Source: CAZLFA01 sp964558665
Lineage (GTDB): Bacteria > Desulfobacterota > Syntrophia > Syntrophales > PHBD01
NCBI GenBank assembly: GCA_964558665.1
Contig: CAZLFA010000019.1
Location: 1-55,377 of the forward strand
Length of the DNA: 55,377 bases
Reading direction: 5' to 3'
Part shown: in pieces, positions 49,610 through 55,377 of the stretch
Layout of the letters: every line of letters starts with the position of its first letter
Numbering within the stretch: the first letter of the stretch is position 1
The notes under the pieces: generated by a model
What the model was told of the DNA's origin: nothing
Database searches by the model: none
The model's input: the letters and a program-made list of their open reading frames with translations, nothing else
Made by a program: the position numbers and the translations under genes

Positions 49610-50188
49610 ATGAAAAAATCTATCAAGGGAACACTCACGGAGAAAAATTTGCTGGCGGCATTTGCCGGCGAATCACAGGCCAGAAACAGGTACACCTATT
49701 TTGCCAGTGCAGCGAAGAAGGAGGGATATGAGCAGATTTCGCATATCTTCCTGGAGACGGCCGACAACGAAAAGGAGCATGCCAAGATCTTCTTCAAGCA
49801 TCTGGAAGGCGGTGAGGTGGTAATCACAGCCGGTTATCCGGCGGGAGTGATCGGGAATACAAAAAGCAATCTCGAAGCCGCAGCAGCCGGCGAAAAGATG
49901 GAATGGTCGACCCTTTATGCTGATTTTGCTAAAACAGCCAAGGCGGAAGGATTTCCCGATGTGGCTCGGTCCTTTGAACAGATCGCAAAAGTGGAAAAGT
50001 TTCATGAGGCGCGGTACAGAAAACTGATTTCCAATATAAAAGACAATGCAGTGTTCAAAAAGGGCAAGAAGGTGAAATGGCACTGTCTGAACTGCGGTTA
50101 TGTCCTGGATGGGGAATCAGCTCCGAAGGCATGCCCGGCATGCCTGCATCCGCAGTCTTACTTTGAAGTCCTGGCGAAGAACTTCTAG
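49610..50188 (+). CDS. Rubrerythrin
   Basis: This 192-residue protein has an N-terminal ferritin-like diiron domain (residues 1-140; AFAGESQARNRYTYFA, ETADNEKEHAKIF, KVEKFHEARYRKL) and a C-terminal rubredoxin domain binding iron through CLNCGYV and CPACLHP. It reduces hydrogen peroxide with electrons from NADH via rubredoxin and protects anaerobes from oxygen stress. The ATG at 49610 follows TGGAGGGATC. It is followed by a family B fragment. Confidence 0.96.
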   Translation: MKKSIKGTLTEKNLLAAFAGESQARNRYTYFASAAKKEGYEQISHIFLETADNEKEHAKIFFKHLEGGEVVITAGYPAGVIGNTKSNLEAAAAGEKMEWSTLYADFAKTAKAEGFPDVARSFEQIAKVEKFHEARYRKLISNIKDNAVFKKGKKVKWHCLNCGYVLDGESAPKACPACLHPQSYFEVLAKNF

Positions 50189-50204
50189 AAACGGCACTTT
50201 ATTC

Positions 50205-50242
50205 AGTTTCCATCTGGAAACTCCGAATGCTGAAACTTTCTG
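50205..50242 (-). repeat. Family B repeat remnant (solo end)
   Basis: Reading in reverse complement, AGAAAGTTTCAGCATTCGG then AGTTTCCAGATGGAAACT matches the right ends of the family B copies at 32684 and 54059. AGTTTCC-ATCT-GGAAACT is itself a perfect small hairpin. Only about 38 bp is present, so it is a remnant or a solo end. Confidence 0.6.
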
Positions 50243-50341
50243 AAGCCGGTTTGATGAGAAACAGGGCAGTCGCCTGATGCGTTATGACGTGCAGAGAATG
50301 TCGGTGTAATCAGCAACGGTTGTTACGGGAGGATGAATTAC

Positions 50342-50779
50342 ATGAGAAGATTGGCAGGTATCGTATTAATATGTGTTTCAATATTAACCTGGGTGGGCAT
50401 ATCGGCGGGCTCTGATCATTCCGATATCAATGAAATGCTTGACCGCTTTGAAAAGGCAATTGCCAATGACGATACCGACGCCATGGGGAAATGCATGACC
50501 AGGAAAGGTTTCGTTCAGATATACGACTACAGCCCCAGAGGTGTCCAGATATACGGTATTGACAGCATCATCAACCAGGACTGGCTGAGAAGCAATCGCT
50601 TTGTAAAATTCGAAAACAGGCAGATTACGGTTGACGGAAATCTTGCCTATGTCCGATGCACGGAAAATTCACTGCACAGCAGCGGGTCTAATCCCCATTA
50701 CAAGGACATGCTCATTCTGGTAAGACAGGAAAGAAAATGGGTGATAGCGGTCATGTCCGGCCGCCAGCTCGACTTTTGA
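50342..50779 (+). CDS. Exported NTF2-like (SnoaL/DUF4440) protein
   Basis: This 145-residue protein has an N-terminal signal peptide (LAGIVLICVSILTWVGISAGS) and a body with the helical start SDINEMLDRFEKAIANDDTDAM, a beta sheet VKFENRQITVDGNLAYVRCTE and the ending ERKWVIAVMSGRQLDF. The pattern is that of NTF2-like domains of the DUF4440 kind. The active site, if any, is not clear. ATG at 50342 follows GGGAGG; the in-frame ATG at 50333 is too near to it. Confidence 0.65.
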   Translation: MRRLAGIVLICVSILTWVGISAGSDHSDINEMLDRFEKAIANDDTDAMGKCMTRKGFVQIYDYSPRGVQIYGIDSIINQDWLRSNRFVKFENRQITVDGNLAYVRCTENSLHSSGSNPHYKDMLILVRQERKWVIAVMSGRQLDF

Positions 50780-50871
50780 ACGCGTTTATGCCCGGGAAGG
50801 GTCATGCCCCTAACAACGGTCCCGGCCGCATTTTGCATATTAATCACCGAATATAAATCAGGGAGGATAAG

Positions 50872-51675
50872 ATGACGCTGGTTTATGAAAAAAAAGATGC
50901 TGTAGCGCTTGTTGGCCTCAACAGACCCAAGGAAAAAAATGCCCTGGACCCAGACATCCTTATGAATCTGCATGGAGTCTGGCAGGATGTGAACAAGGAT
51001 GACAGTATCAGGGTTGTTGTCCTTTATTCCTGTCTTCCTGAAATATTTTGTTCCGGTATGGATCTGAAAACGGCGATACCGGTTTTAACAAATGCCAGGC
51101 CGCCGGAAAACGACGCAGAAAGATGGATTGTCGGATTCGGAAAGCAGGTGGGGGAGGCAATGCTGAAGCCCAGTATCGTCAAAAAACCTGTTATCGCCGC
51201 CATCAACGGTTACTGTCTGACCGGAGGATTCGAGATGGTCATGGGTGCGGACATCAGAATCGCTTCGGAAGATGCCGTGTTTCAGATGCGGGAGGCGTCT
51301 CTGGGAATCATGCCTACCGGAGGTTCAAATGTGTATCTGCCGAGAATAATGAGTCCCTGCCGTGCCCTGGAGATTCTTCTGACAGCCGATAATTTCAAGG
51401 CGGCTACTCTTTGTGAGTGGGGTTTCATTAACAGGGTGGTTGCCCGCGAGAAACTGATGGAAAGCGCACTAGGCATGGCGGAAAGGATTGCCGGCAACGG
51501 ACCGCTCGCAATACAGGGCATTATACGCTGCCACAGGGAGAGCATGGATATGGATTATCCGGCAGCCTTTGAAAAGGAGCTCGAGATAGGAATACCGGTA
51601 TTCGGCAGTGCAGATGCGCGTGAAGGAGTGCTGGCGCAGAGGGAAAAGAGACGCCCTGATTTCCCCGGCAAATAA
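50872..51675 (+). CDS. Enoyl-CoA hydratase/isomerase (crotonase family)
   Basis: This 267-residue crotonase has the CoA oxyanion segment FCSGMDLKTA and AAINGYCLTGGFEMVMGADI. Glutamates in GGFEM and in QMREASLG match the two catalytic glutamates of enoyl-CoA hydratase, so it may hydrate. The usual GIxPGxGG is GIMPTGGS. GGGAGGATAAG precedes the ATG. No other acyl-CoA gene is adjacent, but it would supply the step missing from the SDR-ACAD-thiolase cluster (34942-38292). Confidence 0.88.
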   Translation: MTLVYEKKDAVALVGLNRPKEKNALDPDILMNLHGVWQDVNKDDSIRVVVLYSCLPEIFCSGMDLKTAIPVLTNARPPENDAERWIVGFGKQVGEAMLKPSIVKKPVIAAINGYCLTGGFEMVMGADIRIASEDAVFQMREASLGIMPTGGSNVYLPRIMSPCRALEILLTADNFKAATLCEWGFINRVVAREKLMESALGMAERIAGNGPLAIQGIIRCHRESMDMDYPAAFEKELEIGIPVFGSADAREGVLAQREKRRPDFPGK

Positions 51676-51700
51676 TGATGATACGGGAAGCAATATTTAA

Positions 51701-53320
51701 GTGACAAAAGAAATACTATTCTTTACCGCCGGCATGTTTCTTTTTCTGTTTGGCATGGCCAAGCTGGGAGAGAAGGTTCAGGGTTTCTTTACCATACGCA
51801 TCAGGGAATATATAAAGTGTGCCGTGCGCAGGCCCATATACGGCCTGATCACCGGCATGTCAACGACCGTAGTCTTTCAAAGCAGCTCCGCCGTCTCAGT
51901 GATTACCGTCGGGATGGTGAGTGCGGGGCTTATCAGCTTTTATCAGTCGCTGGCGATTATGCTGGGCGCAGATATCGGCACAACCCTGACCGTGCAACTG
52001 GTTGTCTGGAAGGTTACCGATATCTCGCCGGTGTTCATTGCCGCGGGCGGTTTCCTCTGGTTTGCAGCCAAAGGGCGATGGCGGAAGATCGGCGAAGCGG
52101 TATTTTACTTCGGAATGATCTTTTTCGGTCTGAACCTTATGGGAGCGGCGACGGCGCCACTCAAACATCACCAGGGAACTATCGAATTTTTCCGGGAGAT
52201 GCGCAACCCCCTGCTGGGAGCCGCTGTGGGGGCTCTTTTTACCGGGATAGTGCACGCTTCGGTTATACCGATAAGCATGCTTGTCATTCTGGGGCAGCAG
52301 GGGCTCATTACAATCGATGGCGCCATGCCGATTGTCTTCGGCGCGAACATCGGAACCACTGTCACGGCTCTCATGGCGGCGGCAATTTCCAACATCAGCG
52401 GCAAGAGGTGCGCCGCCTCGCATCTGATTTTCAAATGTGCGGGAGTTCTGGTATGCCTCGCCTTTATGCCCGCATTCATCACGGCGCTCAAGGCATTTAG
52501 CGTATCAACTGCGCAGCAGATAGTGATCGGCCACTTTCTGCTCAATATTGTTATCGTATGCATCTTTTTCCTGATCCTGAAACCGTTCGCCGGCCTCGTC
52601 GAAAGAATCATACCCGGCAGGGAGGACGTGCTGCCTCTCTGGCCGGAGTTTTTGCACAAGGAAGATATCCCGGATCCGGATAAAGCGCTTCACAACACTC
52701 ATAAAGAGATTGAGCGCGAAATGATCATGGCCAAAAGGATGTTTGATGAATATCTCGGGATGAAGGGAGAATTCAGCGAGGGGGCGAGAAGGAACATTCT
52801 CTACATGGAAATGATGATCAATTACCTGAGCAGGGAAATACGCGAATATCTATGGCAGGCATCCTGTGCAGAATTTTCCAGGGACATGTCCCGAAGGCTT
52901 TTTACCTACACGGCAATGGTCGATGATGTGGAAAGGATCGGCAATCACATCGTACGGCTAATCGATTCCGCCAGAGACAAGAAAAAAAGCAGCGTCGTCT
53001 TCAGCGCCGAAGGCAGGAAGGAGCTCGACGAAATAGAAAAATCCGTAGCGGACAACCTTGCGGATGCCCTCAATCTGATCGTCAGCGGTGATCGGTCGTT
53101 GCTGAAAAAAATATCCCTGAGGGAGGGGGAAATAGATGCGATGATCAGGAAGGCCAGAGAAAATCACCTGGTGAGATTTCACAGGCGGATCTGCCATGCA
53201 CAGGCAGGGCCGATTTTTATCGACATGCTTATCCATATGGAGAGGATATCGGATCACTGTCAGAACATTTCGGAACATGTGGAAGACATTGATAATGGCT
53301 CAACACAAAAGGAGGTATGA
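51701..53320 (+). CDS. Na+/phosphate cotransporter (NptA/PNaS) with C-terminal PhoU-like domain
   Basis: This 539-residue membrane protein has two inverted repeats of the PNaS family: TTVVFQSSSAVSVITVGMV and ADIGTTLTVQLV in the first, and ALFTGIVHASVIPISMLV with FGANIGTTVTALMAA in the second. About eight membrane helices are followed by a helical PhoU-like domain (about 330-530; MVDDVERIGNHIVRLI and HMERISDHCQNISEH). It imports phosphate with sodium. The start GTG at 51701 follows CGGGAAGC. The ferritin-like gene starts one base after its stop. Confidence 0.92.
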   Translation: MTKEILFFTAGMFLFLFGMAKLGEKVQGFFTIRIREYIKCAVRRPIYGLITGMSTTVVFQSSSAVSVITVGMVSAGLISFYQSLAIMLGADIGTTLTVQLVVWKVTDISPVFIAAGGFLWFAAKGRWRKIGEAVFYFGMIFFGLNLMGAATAPLKHHQGTIEFFREMRNPLLGAAVGALFTGIVHASVIPISMLVILGQQGLITIDGAMPIVFGANIGTTVTALMAAAISNISGKRCAASHLIFKCAGVLVCLAFMPAFITALKAFSVSTAQQIVIGHFLLNIVIVCIFFLILKPFAGLVERIIPGREDVLPLWPEFLHKEDIPDPDKALHNTHKEIEREMIMAKRMFDEYLGMKGEFSEGARRNILYMEMMINYLSREIREYLWQASCAEFSRDMSRRLFTYTAMVDDVERIGNHIVRLIDSARDKKKSSVVFSAEGRKELDEIEKSVADNLADALNLIVSGDRSLLKKISLREGEIDAMIRKARENHLVRFHRRICHAQAGPIFIDMLIHMERISDHCQNISEHVEDIDNGSTQKEV

Positions 53321-53321
53321 C

Positions 53322-53840
53322 ATGAAACAGCCGGTTTATGCGTTGGAGATCGCTCTGAAAAACGAGCTTAATGAACACGAATTCTACGTAAAACATGCGG
53401 AAAGGACGACAAATCCTGCAGGCAAATCAATGTTCATGCAGATTGCGACGGAAGAGATGGAGCATTATGAGGTGCTGAAGCAGATTTTCGAGTTGTGGGA
53501 AAAGGAAAGAAAATGGCCGAGCTCGGTTCCTTTGAAGGTGCGCGATACCGGCGTCAGGGATGTTCTCAAAGGAATCCTGAAGAAGGCTGAAAAAATAAGC
53601 ACCGGCGACAGGGATGATCTGGAAGCTATAAGAACAGCTATCGAATTTGAAGCCGACGGCTGTTCAAATTATGCGAGGCTCCGCGATGAATGCTCAAATC
53701 CTGTTGAAAAGGAGTTCTTCAATCTCATGGCTAATATTGAGCATGAACATTATGTATCGTTGAAAGAAACGGAAGAACTGCTTACCGATCCGGCTTCCTG
53801 GTACCGCAAGATGGAGAGAGGCGGACTGGACGGCGCATAG
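53322..53840 (+). CDS. Ferritin-like (rubrerythrin-domain) protein
   Basis: This 172-residue helical protein has the diiron-site pattern: ALKNELNEHEFYVKHAERT, ATEEMEHYEVLKQIFEL, AIEFEADGCSNYARLRDE and ANIEHEHYVSLKETEEL, so two glutamates and EXXH motifs repeat. There is no rubredoxin domain. It is of the YciF/COG1633 type and is likely involved in oxidative stress. ATG at 53322 follows AAAGGAGGTATGAC; the longer frame from 53196 lies in the NptA gene. Confidence 0.88.
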   Translation: MKQPVYALEIALKNELNEHEFYVKHAERTTNPAGKSMFMQIATEEMEHYEVLKQIFELWEKERKWPSSVPLKVRDTGVRDVLKGILKKAEKISTGDRDDLEAIRTAIEFEADGCSNYARLRDECSNPVEKEFFNLMANIEHEHYVSLKETEELLTDPASWYRKMERGGLDGA

Positions 53841-53844
53841 AAGC

Positions 53845-54059
53845 AGTTTCCGTCCGGAAAGGGCTCTTTTCCGCCCTGGCTGTGTCGATCTGCGGTATTG
53901 CTTGTGCGACGTACATTATGTACGCCTCCGCGCAATCGTGAAAAACCCCCTTTATAAAGGGGGCAAGGGGGATTTTATATTCCTTGCCAGAACGAAAAAT
54001 AACCGCTTTCCAATCCGGAAACCAAAAGTTTCAACATTCGTAGTTTCCGGACGGACACT
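53845..54059. repeat. Dispersed palindromic repeat, family B, copy 3
   Basis: The left end AGTTTCCGTCCGGAAAGGGC and right end TTTCAACATTCGTAGTTTCC plus GGACGGACACT are inverted. The stretch GCCCTGGCTGTGTCGATCTG and CTTGCCAGAACGAAAAATA are shared with copy 2 at 36869. At 53937-53980 it holds an extra 44-base segment not in copy 2, including a smaller repeat. It lies between the ferritin-like gene and pldA. Confidence 0.85.
53941..53976. repeat. Nested CCCCCTTTATAAAGGGGG repeat unit
   Basis: CCCCCTTTATAAAGGGGG is a perfect 18-bp palindrome followed by CAAGGGGGATTTT, giving A-rich and T-rich flanks AAAAA and TTTT. It interrupts family B copy 3. Units of this kind are frequent in deltaproteobacterial and related genomes (recall), and I take it as an independent small repeat. 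Confidence 0.7.
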
Positions 54060-54117
54060 AAATAGTCCGAGATTTACTGAAGATAGTGTCCCTAAAAAAT
54101 AACGAAAGGCTTTGAAA

Positions 54118-55155
54118 ATGTACAAATCCCTCGCTGCATGTGCGCAGCTTGTGCTTCTTATAATTCTGGTTCCTTTGTGTGCTTTTGCAGCGGAAGTGCC
54201 TGGTGAGAAAATGGCTGAATGTTCAAAGATTGATGATAATTCGGAACGCCTGAAGTGCTATGACGGCATTGCCGGCCGCAGTCCAGAACAAAAAACCAGG
54301 GTTTCGTCGACTGACGTGAAAGATGATAAACCTCAAACAACTGAAAAGCCGTCGGTAATGTCCCGGTTGTGGGAACTGGATCCGGTCAGCAGGAAGAACG
54401 CCACCCTGGTCAGAGCCCATCGCTCATCCTATATTCTGCCGCTGGCTTACAATATGACGCCAAATAAGAATGCAGCTCAAGATGCCGAACAGGCAGATAA
54501 GATGCAAAATGCGGAAGCAAAATTTCAGTTGAGCTTCAAGACAAAATTATGGGAGGACATCTTAGGAAAAGATCTGGATTTATGGTTCGGCTATACGCAA
54601 CTGTCCTTCTGGCAGATGTATAACTCCGCATATTCATCCCCCTTCCGGGACAGCAATTACGAGCCGGAGCTCCTTTTAAACCTGCGCACAAATTACGACC
54701 TTTTCGGACTGAAGGGGCGCATCATCAATCTCGGCATAAACCACCAGTCAAACGGCCGCGCCAAACCGCTTTCCAGAAGCTGGAACAGGATAGTCGCGAA
54801 CTTCGGATTTGAGAAAAGCAGTTTCAACCTTCTTGTAAAGACATGGTACAGGATACCGGAAAGCGAGCAGGACGACGACAATCCCGGCATCGAAGGGTAC
54901 ATGGGATATGGCGAGATATGGGCTTCGTATTACTGGAAGAAACACAAATTCAGCATGATGTTTCGCAACAACCTTCGCGCCGGAGACAATAGAGGCGCCG
55001 TCCAGATTGACTGGGGATTCCCCCTGCCGTTCATCAACAACGACCGGATCAGCGGTTACGTGCAGTATTTTAACGGCTATGGAGAAAGCCTGCTTGATTA
55101 CAATGCAAGCTCGAATCGCATCAGCATAGGCCTCATGCTTGCAGACTGGAATTAA
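54118..55155 (+). CDS. pldA: Outer-membrane phospholipase A1 (OMPLA)
   Basis: This 345-residue protein has a signal peptide (cleavage near CAFAAE) and a PldA beta barrel in about residues 95-345. The catalytic triad region NHQSNGRAKPLSRSWNRI contains the His, Ser (in HxSNG) and Asn. Residues 25-95 form an extra polar N-terminal segment with KMAECSKIDDNSERLKCYD, like short exported cysteine-pair domains. It hydrolyses phospholipids that reach the outer leaflet. The ATG at 54118 follows GAAAGG. It may be the last gene of its run. Confidence 0.92.
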   Translation: MYKSLAACAQLVLLIILVPLCAFAAEVPGEKMAECSKIDDNSERLKCYDGIAGRSPEQKTRVSSTDVKDDKPQTTEKPSVMSRLWELDPVSRKNATLVRAHRSSYILPLAYNMTPNKNAAQDAEQADKMQNAEAKFQLSFKTKLWEDILGKDLDLWFGYTQLSFWQMYNSAYSSPFRDSNYEPELLLNLRTNYDLFGLKGRIINLGINHQSNGRAKPLSRSWNRIVANFGFEKSSFNLLVKTWYRIPESEQDDDNPGIEGYMGYGEIWASYYWKKHKFSMMFRNNLRAGDNRGAVQIDWGFPLPFINNDRISGYVQYFNGYGESLLDYNASSNRISIGLMLADWN

Positions 55156-55377
55156 GCTGGACATTGTTATGTAATAGGGCGGAGTTTCCTTTACAGCAGG
55201 CGAAAGGATGATTCCATGCTGCTATTTACGCTGACAACATATCGTGTCTCGATAGAATCTTGCCTTCAAATACGAGTCTTCAGCAAGGGCGATATTGCCA
55301 GGGTAATGATATCGGTTAGTAGATGCAGTTTTCATAAGCCTATTTTTCTGAATATCGGAGGCATTTTTGCCTTCCTG
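55156..55377. other. Unassigned window end
   Basis: No complete gene is seen. A minus-strand frame is open from the right edge to a TAG at 55222-55224 (51 codons, with NRYHYPGNIALAED in it); it may be the C-terminus of a gene lying beyond the window, but it is not recognised. No terminator hairpin was found for pldA. Confidence 0.2.

Noticed and set aside
53196..53321. Long N-terminal extension of the ferritin-like protein
   Set aside because: These codons overlap the end of the NptA-like gene, and AAAGGAGGTATGAC stands directly before the ATG at 53322.

Overview
The window looks like a chromosomal segment of a strictly anaerobic, Gram-negative deltaproteobacterium, most like the Syntrophales (Syntrophus/Smithella) or a related Desulfobacterota lineage. 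This is inferred from gene content. KDO and LPS-transport genes plus an outer-membrane phospholipase imply an outer membrane. A selenocysteine formate dehydrogenase with NuoE/NuoF partners, an oxalate/formate-type transporter and acyl-CoA oxidation genes imply fatty- or aromatic-acid fermentation with formate turnover. Rubrerythrins imply anaerobic oxygen defence. I saw no rRNA, tRNA, CRISPR array, prophage or transposase gene.

Layout. 1-3.7 kb (+): parvulin lipoprotein, metallo-beta-lactamase-fold enzyme, short MoaE-like protein, alpha/beta hydrolase. 3.9-8 kb: M48-TPR protease (-), CBS-HATPase protein (+), OFA-type MFS transporter (+). 8-10 kb (-): MinD-like ATPase, J-like/HTH protein and a one-TM protein. 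10.3-11.9 kb (+): DUF47 protein and an exported ankyrin protein with a pilin-like tail. 12.2-21.4 kb (-): formate dehydrogenase region with two DRTGG proteins, PHP protein, GHKL ATPase, NuoE, a 2Fe-2S protein, a 1018-residue NuoF-GltD fusion and fdhA with an in-frame UGA. 21.6-24.9 kb (+): xerD, TPR protein, kdsA, kdsC. 25.2 kb (-): mscL. 26-32.4 kb (+): lptC-lptA-lptB-rpoN-hpf-ptsN-hprK-rapZ. 32.7 kb (-): M23 peptidase. 34.1-38.3 kb (+): TetR regulator with a 33-bp operator-like dyad, then SDR, acyl-CoA dehydrogenase and thiolase. 38.5-48.3 kb (+): coaBC, type-4 uracil-DNA glycosylase, NfeD, slipin, HAD phosphatase, lipoprotein, HEAT protein, exported WD40-caspase protein. 48.4-49.4 kb (-): three small genes. 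49.6-55.2 kb (+): rubrerythrin, NTF2-like protein, crotonase, Na/Pi transporter, ferritin-like protein, PldA.

How it fits together. The DRTGG-to-fdhA block is best read as a soluble, probably electron-bifurcating NAD(P)-linked formate dehydrogenase accompanied by nucleotide- or metal-binding accessory proteins. The MoaE-like protein could feed molybdopterin synthesis, and the OFA transporter could move formate or another carboxylate. The TetR-SDR-ACAD-thiolase cluster and the crotonase supply acyl-CoA oxidation steps that generate the reducing equivalents. The lpt-rpoN-ptsN-hprK-rapZ cluster joins envelope assembly to a regulatory PTS.

Two families of palindromic, gene-free dispersed repeats occupy intergenic spaces: family A (about 176 bp, near 12.0, 25.0 and, partly, 32.5 kb) and family B (about 180-250 bp, near 32.4, 36.9 and 53.9 kb, with a 38-bp remnant near 50.2 kb). 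The copy near 32.4 kb combines both. They are the least explained structures here, together with the DRTGG/PHP/GHKL module and the exported WD40-caspase protein.
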